From Saprospiraceae bacterium (GTDB lineage: Bacteria; Bacteroidota; Bacteroidia; Chitinophagales; Saprospiraceae), in assembly GCA_022841745.1 (NCBI GenBank), contig JALHQW010000002.1, positions 118,520 through 182,519 on the forward strand: a stretch of 64,000 nt of DNA. Reading direction: 5' to 3'. The notes beneath the pieces were generated by a model. It was not told the origin of the DNA, searched no databases, and was given only the letters and a program-made list of their open reading frames with translations. Shown here one piece after another: positions 15,109-23,998 of this stretch. Position numbers and translations under genes: made by a program. The stretch's first letter is position 1. Each line of letters opens with the position of its first letter.

Positions 15109-16563
15109 ATGAAAAATCTCAAGATTCTGGCAATTTTCGCACTGCTTGCATTTTCCGAAAGTTCTCTTTACAGCCAAATCGTGCCAGAAGGCAGGACAAG
15201 GCTAAATGTGCAGGAATGCACCAAACTCAACAAAACCATCAGAGACCCCCTGAACACCGCATTGGAGGAATGGGTAATGTCAATTGAGGGCAACGGCTTC
15301 ATCAAGTTCAACATGGAGAAGATGCAGAACGCCCCTGATTTGGAAACGGTCAGACCCTTGTTGGGGATGTCCGCACCGAACTCCTTTGTGGTGACAAATG
15401 AGTCGGAATCGCCCAACGGCAAGGACGTTACCTTTGTCACGGCACAGCAATATTACAATGGTATTCTCGTCGAAGGAGGGGGCTATATACAGGGCTATAT
15501 TGGCTGCGTGACCTTCTTCCTCAATGCCTTCATCTTGGAAGACATCAATATCGGCCTCACGCCGGGCACCACCAAACAGCAAGCCATCACCGCCGTCCAG
15601 GGCCATGAAGCTGGTACTACCGTGTCCATTCCAGAAGACAAGGTGCAGTTGGTGATTGACCAAGACTTGACGGTGTCCTGCGATTACATACTGGCTTGGA
15701 AACTGAGCTACGTAAAGGGTGGAAGGAGCAAAATCGCCTACGTGAAAGCAGGCAATGGGGCATATTACCGGGAGGATGTTCCGCATAGCCATGAGATATC
15801 AGCACCTACTGTGGACTATGGCAGTCCTATATTGCAGGATTGGCTTGACGTGCCGAACTCGCTTATCTATCTCAAGACCCCAAATTCATCAGTCATCACC
15901 TTCGATAAGAGCGCAACGAATGAATTCGGTTATTTTGGTGGAACCAACCAATTCCTTCCCGAATTTGAAGAAAGCATTCCTTCTTCACTAGGCGCATGGC
16001 CAACCTCAGGAACAAACGGGCATCCAGCAGTAGTCTATCAAGCACATTACGTGGCGACGGAAGCGAGGGATGTACTTGTACCTTTTGGCTTAAACTTTCC
16101 TGCCACCATGTATGTAGCAGCCAACCTAAAGGACTATAAAAATGCAAGTTACGATGGCTTTATTTTACCCGATGGGACCTCTCAACAAGCACTCACCATT
16201 GGTAGTAAAGATGATAAAACGTTCGCATTGCTTGATGTTGCAGGCCATGAAATCACCCACATGCACCTTGCGATTGCTGGGAAATCGTTCAGTACAACTG
16301 GTGAACCAAGTGGAATTGAAGAAGCAATTTGTGATATTTTTGGAGAGTACACAGAAAAGAATGCCCCCGGTGGCCTTGATGATTGGATGGTAGCAGGACA
16401 AAATGGACACAACCTTAGGAATATGTCGAGTCCCATATTTCCAAACTACTTCTCGGCAATAGGGAGCAATTCCGATGAGCATAAAATATCCGGCCCAATG
16501 GGAAGATGGTTCACCATCCTTGTGGACGGGGCACTTTCACCTACCTTGGGGAAAGCTATGTAG
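15109..16563 (+). CDS. M4 (thermolysin-like) metallopeptidase, N-terminal and catalytic part; frameshifted
   Basis: Starts at the ATG 15109 (MKNLKILAIFALLAFSESSLYSQ, a signal peptide); the frame is open from 14875, but that extension is low-complexity and not credible. A propeptide follows (FTP-like, YNGILVEGGGYIQGYIG), then the catalytic region: HEITH near residue 383 with the third zinc ligand in GIEEAICDIFGE, and DEHKISGPMGRWF corresponding to the region of the catalytic histidine. The frame then breaks: after WFTILVDG it reads ALSPTLGKAM and stops at 16563, whereas the +1-shifted frame continues GTFTYLGESY. One base appears to be missing in the G run at 16528-16531. If the frameshift is real, the enzyme lacks its C-terminal half and the sorting domain. 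Confidence 0.75.
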   Translation: MKNLKILAIFALLAFSESSLYSQIVPEGRTRLNVQECTKLNKTIRDPLNTALEEWVMSIEGNGFIKFNMEKMQNAPDLETVRPLLGMSAPNSFVVTNESESPNGKDVTFVTAQQYYNGILVEGGGYIQGYIGCVTFFLNAFILEDINIGLTPGTTKQQAITAVQGHEAGTTVSIPEDKVQLVIDQDLTVSCDYILAWKLSYVKGGRSKIAYVKAGNGAYYREDVPHSHEISAPTVDYGSPILQDWLDVPNSLIYLKTPNSSVITFDKSATNEFGYFGGTNQFLPEFEESIPSSLGAWPTSGTNGHPAVVYQAHYVATEARDVLVPFGLNFPATMYVAANLKDYKNASYDGFILPDGTSQQALTIGSKDDKTFALLDVAGHEITHMHLAIAGKSFSTTGEPSGIEEAICDIFGEYTEKNAPGGLDDWMVAGQNGHNLRNMSSPIFPNYFSAIGSNSDEHKISGPMGRWFTILVDGALSPTLGKAM

Positions 16564-17399
16564 TGCCCGGCATGGACAAAAACGAAGCCACCAAACTCGT
16601 ACTCACAGCCATCAACTACATGGACGGTAACACCGATTATGCCAATGCAAGGCTGGCGACCATCTATGCAGCTGAAGAGATTTATGGCGACTGTTCAGAT
16701 GAGGTTGAGGCCGTTGCCACGGCGTGGTACGCTGTCAACGTCGGTTCTCCAGACCGATGCAAATTGAAGGTACAGGGCCCGATAGTTTACTGCGAGGAAT
16801 ATTTGGGAACACAAGGTGGAAACGTTGACCTTACGCTCATGAACCCAGAACCTGCCTACACCTATAAATGGACATTCCCTTTTGGCTGGCATGCAATAGG
16901 TGAGTCAAGCCCACAGACCTATATCGGCACCCACCTGCGCATGTACGAGTACAGCACGATGCTGAATTTCCCCCGTTACTATACCATCATCTTGAAAGAG
17001 TACGGGCCAACGAACAATTTCCTGAGGCATAAATACATCACTATTACCATCAATGACTGTGATGGCGACGACCCCACCAACCCATGTGGAGAGAACCCAC
17101 CTGCTTTTATTGTGGGGAATTTAGACGAGCAAAATACCCAAATTGAGCAACAAGCGGCACAAGCGGCCGTTCATACTACTATCAGTGGCAACAGGCGCTT
17201 CTTGCCTGGGAATTACGACACAAGCCTTGAACACGAGTTCAAAGTCTATGATATTTCCGGTCGTGAGGTGGACAGCGGAAAACTCGATGGCAGCAGCCAA
17301 CAACTCGACCTTCCAAATTCCGGAATGTACATCTATCATGTGCTCGATAGGCAGCATAAAACGGTGCAAATCGGCAAGATTTGCTTCATAAAACAATAA
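16506..17399 (+). CDS. M4 metallopeptidase, C-terminal part with sorting domain (continuation after frameshift)
   Basis: Only the part from about 16530 is likely to be genuine coding sequence: GTFTYLGESY directly continues the catalytic domain of the preceding frame. Residues about 22-80 complete the alpha-helical subdomain (NEATKLVLTAINYM, DEVEAVATAWYAVNVG). An Ig-like or PKD-like segment follows (YTYKWTFPFGWHAIGE), and the last 60 residues resemble a divergent T9SS sorting domain (KVYDISGREVDSGKL and LPNSGMYIYHVLD). With the upstream part this would give one protein of about 763 residues. It is either a broken gene or the result of a homopolymer error in the assembly. Confidence 0.7.
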   Translation: MVHHPCGRGTFTYLGESYVVPGMDKNEATKLVLTAINYMDGNTDYANARLATIYAAEEIYGDCSDEVEAVATAWYAVNVGSPDRCKLKVQGPIVYCEEYLGTQGGNVDLTLMNPEPAYTYKWTFPFGWHAIGESSPQTYIGTHLRMYEYSTMLNFPRYYTIILKEYGPTNNFLRHKYITITINDCDGDDPTNPCGENPPAFIVGNLDEQNTQIEQQAAQAAVHTTISGNRRFLPGNYDTSLEHEFKVYDISGREVDSGKLDGSSQQLDLPNSGMYIYHVLDRQHKTVQIGKICFIKQ

Positions 17400-17416
17400 G
17401 ACGATTGGTTGACTTG

Positions 17417-17451
17417 TGGCAAGGTTGGCATTACAACCTTGCCATATTTTT
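17417..17451 (+). terminator. Rho-independent terminator of the M4 peptidase gene
   Basis: TGGCAAGGTTG (17417-17427) and CAACCTTGCCA (17434-17444) form a perfect 11-bp stem with loop GCATTA, followed by TATTTTT. Confidence 0.85.
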
Positions 17452-17471
17452 CCAACTAAATAAAATTCCCC

Positions 17472-18164
17472 ATGACATTTAATAGCAATATTTTTCGTTC
17501 CATTCAAACTTTGATTTTATTAAGTTTCATTACTAGTTTGGCATCTATTTGTCCAAGCCAAGCACAATCTATTGTAGGCATCCAAATTGGAAAATGCTAT
17601 TCCAAATTTGATGCAGTGGAAGGAAGTATCAAAGTTGACGAATTTTCAAAAGAACACGACCATAAAAACCCAATCATAAGAATGTTCTATTCATATTTTC
17701 CCATCAAACAATTGGGGATTAAACAGAACATAGGCTATGAAAAAAGAGGTGCCATTGTTAAAGAAGCTCATGGGATTGTAGGCTATACTAAATATTCTCT
17801 CAACTATCTCCACCTTTCAACATCCCTCAACCTACGACCGATAAAATATTTGAACCTTTATTGCGGATTAAATTACAACTACTTAATCAAAGCGGTTGGA
17901 TACTATGACAAAAACGGAAGAGGAGAAATTACAGATAGCTATGGAAAATTTGATATTGGATATGATGTCGGAGGAGCAATAATCATAAGAGGAGTGTTCA
18001 TCGAAGGCAGTATTTTTAAAAGTATCAAGCCTATATCAAGTTATGGATTGTCCATAATTGACCCAAGTCTCAAGGATACTAAAAATTGGAACAACTCCTT
18101 TCAGATTTCCATTGGCTACCAAATGGAACTGAGGAAGATTTTCAAGAAGAAGGAAAAGCAGTAA
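17472..18164 (+). CDS. Predicted outer membrane beta-barrel protein, unknown function
   Basis: 230 residues. Signal peptide to about residue 32 (SLASICPSQAQS). The mature part has short alternating strands and the pattern VGIQIGKCYSKFD, LGIKQNIGYEKRG, YLHLSTSLNLRPIKYLNLYCGLNYNY and FQISIGYQMEL, typical of small eight-stranded PorT/OmpW-like outer membrane proteins of Bacteroidota. The final KIFKKKEKQ is basic. Base composition is clearly more AT-rich than the neighbours, which may mean acquisition by transfer. A truncated second copy follows at 18176. Confidence 0.65.
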   Translation: MTFNSNIFRSIQTLILLSFITSLASICPSQAQSIVGIQIGKCYSKFDAVEGSIKVDEFSKEHDHKNPIIRMFYSYFPIKQLGIKQNIGYEKRGAIVKEAHGIVGYTKYSLNYLHLSTSLNLRPIKYLNLYCGLNYNYLIKAVGYYDKNGRGEITDSYGKFDIGYDVGGAIIIRGVFIEGSIFKSIKPISSYGLSIIDPSLKDTKNWNNSFQISIGYQMELRKIFKKKEKQ

Positions 18165-18175
18165 AGGCGCAACTC

Positions 18176-18394
18176 ATGAGGGTTCAATTTTTGTACTTTT
18201 TCCAAGCCGTGGCCATTCTTTCGGTTTTGGTCTTGGGGTTGGGTTGTTCGTTACGAGCACAATCTACAGTAGGCATCCAATTTGGGAAATGCTACTCAAA
18301 ATTTGATGCAGTGGAAGGAAGTATCAAAGTTGACGAATTTTCATTTTTGATTCCTGCTCAAGCCGAAAAACTTAACATTGGAACTGAACCATAG
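18176..18394 (+). pseudogene. Truncated duplicate of the preceding outer membrane protein gene
   Basis: 72 codons. The signal peptide is different (FLYFFQAVAILSVLVLGLG, C, SLRAQ), but the first mature residues repeat those of the upstream gene: VGIQFGKCYSKFDAVEG and then SIKVDEFS. The DNA match of about 75 bases ends abruptly at GACGAATTTTCA (near 18341). The remaining 18 codons are unrelated and end in a stop. It therefore encodes at most a short secreted peptide. Start ATG at 18176, 12 bases after the upstream stop. Confidence 0.6.
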
Positions 18395-18440
18395 GTCGTA
18401 ACTTTGTCAGTTCAAACTTATTCATTCAAAAATAATTTCT

Positions 18441-18824
18441 ATGGGAAAGAAAGAAAAACAGTCGAAGAAACTGCCAAAAGAGCAGCCCAACACAGCAACT
18501 GCCATGCAACGGATTTCAGAAATCGAACATGCCCTGGAATTGCTGAAAGCAGAAAAAGAGGCTTTAAAAGCCGAATTGAAAGCCGCCAAAAAGCAGTTGA
18601 AAAAGGCGGATAAAGCACAGCCTAAGAAGGCAAAGGCCAAAAAAGACGAACCTAAAAAGGTGGCTAAGAAGGCAAAGGCCAAAAAAGACGAACCTAAAAA
18701 GGACAAGGCAGCCAAGACCAAGGAGGCAGCCAAGCCGAAGGCTCAAAAGCCACCCGCAGCCAAGCCAAAAGCAACCAAGCCAAAGGCTGAAAAGCCTACG
18801 AAGAAGGCCGTTGCCAAGACTTAA
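18441..18824 (+). CDS. Lys/Ala-rich low-complexity protein (histone H1-like tail)
   Basis: 127 residues. Residues 20-55 form a helical, coiled-coil-like segment (EIEHALELLKAEKEALKAEL). The rest is a Lys/Ala/Pro tail with a near-exact repeat of KKAKAKKDEPKK, visible in DNA as two copies 42 bases apart from about 18628. The composition resembles the C-terminal tails of histone H1-like nucleoid proteins, and nucleic-acid binding is plausible, but no conserved domain supports it. No signal peptide. The stop codon (18822-18824) lies inside the first unit of the phased repeat array at 18820. Confidence 0.6.
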   Translation: MGKKEKQSKKLPKEQPNTATAMQRISEIEHALELLKAEKEALKAELKAAKKQLKKADKAQPKKAKAKKDEPKKVAKKAKAKKDEPKKDKAAKTKEAAKPKAQKPPAAKPKATKPKAEKPTKKAVAKT

Positions 18825-18876
18825 CCCATACTTAACCTGTACCTAAACTTCGCTTTACTTGGCCTGTTGAATTTTG
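18820..18876 (+). promoter_or_regulatory. Pho-box-like array, first of two between 18820 and 19040
   Basis: Four 11-mers in exact phase: CTTAACCCATA, CTTAACCTGTA, CCTAAACTTCG, CTTTACTTGGC (18820-18863). GAATTTTG at 18869-18876 sits in the -7 position, again 5 bases into a unit. A transcript from here would first cover about 80 bases ending in the hairpin at 18922-18953, and then the second array before the SusC gene. Confidence 0.7.
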
Positions 18877-18921
18877 CAACAGGTTTCAATCAAAGTTTAG
18901 TGAAAGTAAAACTTAGTTGCG

Positions 18922-18953
18922 CAGCCACACCTCGGAATGTTGGGGTGTGGCTG
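18922..18953 (+). other. Hairpin between the two phased arrays
   Basis: CAGCCACACC (18922-18931) pairs with GGTGTGGCTG (18944-18953). There is no T run after it. It could be the 3' end of a short regulated RNA started at the 18820 array, or part of the SusC leader; neither is proven. Confidence 0.4.
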
Positions 18954-18961
18954 CTGTGCAT

Positions 18962-19040
18962 ATTAACCTTCCGTTCATATCAACTTCAGGTATAATTAAC
19001 GCTCGCTTAATCCTTCCTTTTTATTCCCTTCCAACCTTTG
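18962..19040 (+). promoter_or_regulatory. Pho-box-like promoter of the SusC/SusD operon
   Basis: Seven consecutive 11-mers: ATTAACCTTCC, GTTCATATCAA, CTTCAGGTATA, ATTAACGCTCG, CTTAATCCTTC, CTTTTTATTCC, CTTCCAACCTT (18962-19038). The -7 element AACCTTTG is at 19033-19040, 27 bases after the start of the CTTAATCCTTC unit. The leader then forms a hairpin (AGCCGGG 19068-19074 with CCCGGCT 19091-19097) before the SusC start at 19132. Confidence 0.75.
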
Positions 19041-19131
19041 CGGCGCTGCTGGAAACAGCAACAAAAAAGCCGGGAACAGCCCCAAGCTGCCCCGGCTAAA
19101 AGTTATTTGTTTAATTAAAACTCACAAATTT

Positions 19132-22100
19132 ATGGAACGAACAAGACTTGCGCTAAGCCAAAGGGCTTGGCGGGTAGCGGTTATGCTATTTTTAGCAATC
19201 GGTGCCTGCACGACCGGCCTTTTTGCACAGAAAACCGTGAAGGGCATCGTGAAGGATGCATCGAACAACGAACCCGTGGTGGGCGCTACTATCATGGTGA
19301 AGGGAAGCTCGGTGGGCACCGTTACAGAGCCTGATGGCAGCTTTGAAATCAGGCTCGCCGACCCCAACGTGCCGCTCGTTTTTTCCTTTATCGGCTTTGA
19401 AACACAGGAGGTCGTCGTTGCGGAGCAAAGCTTCATCAATGTAATGATGGCAGCAGGTGCAGAGCAACTGACGGAAATCGTGGTGGGCGGCCTTGGCATT
19501 GCGAAGGAAAAAGCCCGTGTTGGCTACGCCGTGCAGGACGTGAAAGGCGCCGACATGATCAAGGCACGGGAGCCGAACCCCATCAACTCGCTCACCGGGC
19601 GGGTGGCTGGCCTCACGGTCGGCTCCTCGGCGGAGCTGCTCGGCGGCCCATCGGTGCTGCTGCGGGGCGACAAGCCGCTTTACGTGGTGGACGGCGTGCC
19701 TATCCAGTCGGACACCTGGAACATCAACCCAGATGATATTGAAACCATCACGGTGCTAAAAGGCCCTAACGGCTCGGCCCTCTATGGCAGTCGGGGACAA
19801 TACGGCGCTATCCAGATTACCACGAAACGTGGCACGAAGGACCAGCGGGGCTTCCGGGTGGAACTCAACAACTCGACGATGATGGAGTACGGCTTCCTGA
19901 CCATACCGAAGGTACAAGATGAGTACGGCCCCGGCGACCACGGGCGCTATGCTTTTGCCGATGGCAAGGGCGGTGGCCTCTACGATTCCGACTACGATGT
20001 TTGGGGGCCAAAATTCGAAGGACAGCTTATCCCGCAGTACGATGGCGAGTACACGCCCGACCAGACCTATACCACTGAGTTCCCCAATGGCGCAACGTTC
20101 ACGGGTAATATCAAGCCGACGCCCTGGACGGCCCGTGGCAAGGACAATTTACAGGAATTCCTCCGCCCTGGCCTACTCCAAACAACCAACCTCGCCGTGA
20201 GTGCCGCCAATGAGGCATTTGACATACGGGTTTCGGGCACCTATACTTACCAGCAGGGCATTGTGCCAAACACAGAGCTGAACACGGGCAATTTCAACAC
20301 GACCATTGGCTATAATTTCAACAAAAAACTGCGCTTCGAAAGTGCGCTCAACTACAACCGCCAGTTCTCCGAGAACTTCCCCGACGTGCAGTACGGACCC
20401 AATTCGATGATTTATAACGTCATCATCTGGGGCGGTGCCGATTGGAGCATGGACGATATGCGGGACTACTGGCAACCCGGCAAGGAGGGCATCCAGCAGA
20501 TTTATGCCGATTACACCCGCTACAACAACCCTTGGTTCAGCGCCTATGAATGGCTGAGGGGGCATCAGAAAACAGATGTATATGGTTTCGCATCGCTTAC
20601 CTATAGCTTCTCGGATGCACTCAAGCTGATGGGCCGCACACAGGTCACTACTTATGATTTGTTCCGAAGCGAGAAACTCCCCTACTCTGCCACTACCTAC
20701 GGTCGTGAGCAAGCCAAGGGCGACTACCGGGAAGACCGCCGCAATCTTTTTGAGAACAACACCGACTTGATGCTGACCTTCGACAAGGATGTTGCCCCTA
20801 AATTCAATATCGCAGGCTCTTTGGGTGGGATTATCCGTACCTTCAGCTACAACTCAAACTTTGCCAGCACCGACTACCTGAACGTGCCCGGCTGGTACAA
20901 CCTGAACAACTCCCTCTTCACCCGCCAAGTGTTCAACTACGGTGCCGATATGCGGGTGCTGAGCGCCTTCAGCTACGTTGACTTGACCTACGACCGTGCC
21001 ATCACGCTTTCGCTGACCGGCCGCTGGGACAAGCACTCGACGCTGCCAGCCAGCAAGAACAGCTATTTCTACCCATCCGCCAGCTTGAGCGTGCAGCTTT
21101 CCGAGTTGATGGAAATGCCTGACTTCATTTCGTTCCTCAAAGTCCGTGGCAGCTATGCCTATGTTGGTTCCGGCCTTACCCGCTCGACCATCCCGGCGGC
21201 TTACCTCGTGGCTGGACGTGACATCATTGATTACGGCAACGATTACTATACGCCATACGATGGCCCGAACTATATCAATACGATTGGTTACGGCATCAGC
21301 TTCCCGTACAACAACCAGCCGAGCGCCTACTCCCCCACGACCATCGTGAACCCAAACCTGGAGCCTTCCTTCTCAACGGCTTATGAAACAGGCGTTGACA
21401 TGAAGTTCTTCAACAACCGACTTGGCCTTGACCTGACTTACTTCAACGCCACCGACGGCCCGAACGTGTTCAACCTGCCACTTTCCGATGCAACAGGTTA
21501 CGGCGCAGCCGTAGAGAACGGCATCAAGACCCGCAAGAAAGGCTTTGAAGTAGTGGGCATGATTCGCCCAGTGAAGAAGCCTGACTTCAACTGGCAAGTG
21601 GACGTGAACTGGAGCACTTGGCGGGAGACCCTTGATGAGATTTACCCCGGCGTTGACAAGCTCGGGCAGTTCCTGAAAGTGGGCGACCGCATTGACTCCT
21701 ACTATGCAAGGGCCTTCGTGCGTGACCCGAACGGCAACCTCGTTATTGACGGCAGCGGTAGGCCATTTGCCAACCCCGTAGCACAGTTCCTCGGCCACAC
21801 CAACCCAGATTGGACTTGGGGCGTGCGCAATACCATCAGCTACAAGAATTTCGGCTTCGGCTTCCAGTTCGACGGAGCAGTGGGCGGCAATATCGTCAAC
21901 TATATCCAGCGCCAAACCTTCCGGGGTGGCCGCCACGAGGAGACCGTGCTGAACAATATCAAGGATGCCAATGGCCAAGGCATGGGCGATGCCCGCTACC
22001 AGGACTACCTCGGCAATAAAACCTGGTTGGCCGAAGGCGTGGTCATTTCCAATGGCGTTGCACCTGAGTACGACGTGGATGGCAATATCACCAACTACGA

Positions 22101-22440
22101 CGAGTTGGAGTTCGCACCGAACACCAACCCGACCTTCTTGCAGGATTATATCAGCCGCTATTATTCCTTCGAGGAGGCCAACCTGATGAGCCGCACCTTC
22201 GCCAAACTGCGGGAGGTGACGATTACCTACAACTTCCCTGCGGATAAACTGAAGGGCAAGTTCTTCCAAGGTGCCAGCGTCAGCCTCGTGGGTCGCAACC
22301 TTTTCTATTTCGCCGAGGAAAACAACATGGACGTAGAGCAGTTCACGGGCACCACCGACCCCAGCAACGTGCAGGGCTACGCCGGCTTGCAATCGCCGAC
22401 GCTGCGGAGGTTTGGAGTGAACTTCAACTTAACGTTTTAA
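19132..22440 (+). CDS. SusC/RagA-family TonB-linked outer membrane protein
   Basis: 1102 residues. After a signal peptide (cut near TTGLFAQ) comes a CarboxypepD_reg-like domain (VKGIVKDASNNEPVVGATIMV, residues about 35-110), then a plug domain with NSLTGRVAGLTVG, GDKPLYVVDGVPIQ, IETITVLKGPNGSALYGSRG, which is diagnostic of SusC/RagA proteins. The barrel ends RRFGVNFNLTF. It imports an oligomeric or bulky ligand delivered by the SusD lipoprotein encoded next. Classic substrates are glycans or peptides, but the promoter here has Pho-box-like repeats and the next transcription unit degrades phosphonates. I therefore suspect a phosphorylated or phosphonate-bearing polymer, which is inference. Confidence 0.92.
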   Translation: MERTRLALSQRAWRVAVMLFLAIGACTTGLFAQKTVKGIVKDASNNEPVVGATIMVKGSSVGTVTEPDGSFEIRLADPNVPLVFSFIGFETQEVVVAEQSFINVMMAAGAEQLTEIVVGGLGIAKEKARVGYAVQDVKGADMIKAREPNPINSLTGRVAGLTVGSSAELLGGPSVLLRGDKPLYVVDGVPIQSDTWNINPDDIETITVLKGPNGSALYGSRGQYGAIQITTKRGTKDQRGFRVELNNSTMMEYGFLTIPKVQDEYGPGDHGRYAFADGKGGGLYDSDYDVWGPKFEGQLIPQYDGEYTPDQTYTTEFPNGATFTGNIKPTPWTARGKDNLQEFLRPGLLQTTNLAVSAANEAFDIRVSGTYTYQQGIVPNTELNTGNFNTTIGYNFNKKLRFESALNYNRQFSENFPDVQYGPNSMIYNVIIWGGADWSMDDMRDYWQPGKEGIQQIYADYTRYNNPWFSAYEWLRGHQKTDVYGFASLTYSFSDALKLMGRTQVTTYDLFRSEKLPYSATTYGREQAKGDYREDRRNLFENNTDLMLTFDKDVAPKFNIAGSLGGIIRTFSYNSNFASTDYLNVPGWYNLNNSLFTRQVFNYGADMRVLSAFSYVDLTYDRAITLSLTGRWDKHSTLPASKNSYFYPSASLSVQLSELMEMPDFISFLKVRGSYAYVGSGLTRSTIPAAYLVAGRDIIDYGNDYYTPYDGPNYINTIGYGISFPYNNQPSAYSPTTIVNPNLEPSFSTAYETGVDMKFFNNRLGLDLTYFNATDGPNVFNLPLSDATGYGAAVENGIKTRKKGFEVVGMIRPVKKPDFNWQVDVNWSTWRETLDEIYPGVDKLGQFLKVGDRIDSYYARAFVRDPNGNLVIDGSGRPFANPVAQFLGHTNPDWTWGVRNTISYKNFGFGFQFDGAVGGNIVNYIQRQTFRGGRHEETVLNNIKDANGQGMGDARYQDYLGNKTWLAEGVVISNGVAPEYDVDGNITNYDELEFAPNTNPTFLQDYISRYYSFEEANLMSRTFAKLREVTITYNFPADKLKGKFFQGASVSLVGRNLFYFAEENNMDVEQFTGTTDPSNVQGYAGLQSPTLRRFGVNFNLTF

Positions 22441-22503
22441 TCAAAACACTTGACCCAGCCCCTGACCCCTAAAGGGGCTGTGGGCCGGGGTAAAATTCTG
22501 ACA

Positions 22504-23997
22504 ATGAAAAATCTAAAATACCTCTTCATCATCACCGTCCTCGCCTTAGCAGGTTGCGAAAAAAGCTTTGAGGACTTGCAGTTAAACCCAAACCAGCCTA
22601 CATCGGCACCGCCTTCACTGATATTTCAGGGGGTGCTGAACGACATGTACGAGGCCTGCTGGAACGACAATATCGTGATGCGTTACAGCCAGTTCCACCT
22701 TTGCAATTACAACTACTACGGCAACAACGAATACAACTGGACGACTTCGGGCTTTGATTTTTACACGCTGAACAACGTGAAGCAGATGGAAATCGAGGCA
22801 GAGAAACTGGCTGGCGGCACCAGCAACCCCTACTCGGCATTGGGGAAGTTCTTCAAGGCCTATTTTTCCATCAAGATGAGCTTGAAGTTTGGGGACATAC
22901 CATTCTCCCAGTCGCTGCAAGGCTTGGAGAACACGACACCCGTTTATGATTCACAAAAAGAGGTCTTCGTCGCTGCGCTCAATTTGCTGAACGAGGCCAA
23001 CGACCTGATGGCTACCTCCATCGAAAAGGGGGACAACTCCTTGCAAGGTGACATCTACCTCGGCAATGACCTCCGCAAATGGCAGAAGGTCATCAATACC
23101 TACAAGCTGCGGGTGCTCATCCACCTCAGCAAGCATGCCGACGACAGCGAGCTGAACGTGAAGGGCCGCTTTGCCGAGGTGCTGAACAACCCGTCGAAGT
23201 ACCCCATCATGGAAAGCCTCGACGACAACATGGCCTATATCTACAATAGCTCGACGAACACTTACCCCACCAATCCCGGCAACAGTGGCTTCGACGCCGG
23301 TCGCTACAACCATTGCGATACCTACCTGGGCAAGTTGGTTGCGATGCAAGACCCCCGAACTTTCGTGGTGGCCGACCCAGCTCCGGCCAAGCTGGCGCAA
23401 GGTTTGACCGAAAACGATTTTGAAGCCTACGTGGGCGCTCCTGCTGGCGAAGGCCTCGACGACATGACCTTCAAAATGGGCAACGGAGAGTACAGCGCCA
23501 TTGACCAAGAGCGCTACTACAGCAGTTTCAGCGGGCCAGAGCCTTGTGTCCAAATCGGCTATGCCGAGCTTTGCTTCAACATCGCCGAGGCCATAAACCG
23601 GGGCTGGGTGAGCGGCGACGCTGGCGACTGGTACGATAAAGGCATCACAGCCAGCATGAACTTCTACGGCATCACCGATGCTGGTGCTTTGAATGCTTAC
23701 CTACAACGCACCGCTGTGGCATACGCTGGCGACAATGCCACTGGCTTGGAGCAGATATTGACGCAGAAGTACTTAGCCTTCTTCCAGAACAGTGGTTGGG
23801 AAGCTTTCTACAACCAGCGCCGCACGGGCGTCCCGGCCTTCCATGTCGGCCCCGGCACAGGAAATGGCGACCGCATCCCGAAGCGCTTCCAGTACCCTGC
23901 CAACGAGCGCATCACCAATACCGCCAACTACGACGCTGCTGTGACGAGGCAGTTCGGCACGGATGATATCAATGCGGAGATGTGGTTGATAAAATGA
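22504..23997 (+). CDS. SusD/RagB-family nutrient-binding outer membrane lipoprotein
   Basis: 497 residues from the ATG at 22504; the open frame begins at 22450, but MKNLKYLFIITVLALAGC is a clear lipoprotein signal (Cys18). The sequence EKSFEDLQLNPNQPTSAPPSLIFQGVL is typical of the SusD-like_2 subgroup. The remainder is a helical TPR-like fold with FQNSGWEAFYNQRRTGVP near residue 430, a conserved SusD feature. It caps the SusC transporter and binds the substrate at the cell surface. The 63-base gap after SusC contains a hairpin (CAGCCCCT 22456-22463 with AGGGGCTG 22473-22480) that could lower downstream expression. Two hairpins after the stop end the operon. Confidence 0.9.
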   Translation: MKNLKYLFIITVLALAGCEKSFEDLQLNPNQPTSAPPSLIFQGVLNDMYEACWNDNIVMRYSQFHLCNYNYYGNNEYNWTTSGFDFYTLNNVKQMEIEAEKLAGGTSNPYSALGKFFKAYFSIKMSLKFGDIPFSQSLQGLENTTPVYDSQKEVFVAALNLLNEANDLMATSIEKGDNSLQGDIYLGNDLRKWQKVINTYKLRVLIHLSKHADDSELNVKGRFAEVLNNPSKYPIMESLDDNMAYIYNSSTNTYPTNPGNSGFDAGRYNHCDTYLGKLVAMQDPRTFVVADPAPAKLAQGLTENDFEAYVGAPAGEGLDDMTFKMGNGEYSAIDQERYYSSFSGPEPCVQIGYAELCFNIAEAINRGWVSGDAGDWYDKGITASMNFYGITDAGALNAYLQRTAVAYAGDNATGLEQILTQKYLAFFQNSGWEAFYNQRRTGVPAFHVGPGTGNGDRIPKRFQYPANERITNTANYDAAVTRQFGTDDINAEMWLIK

Positions 23998-23998
23998 T

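Noticed and set aside
21373-22392. 339-codon open frame on the minus strand
   Set aside because: Antisense to SusC, no family features; the same applies to frames at 6814-7527, 22951-23553 and 58570-59448.
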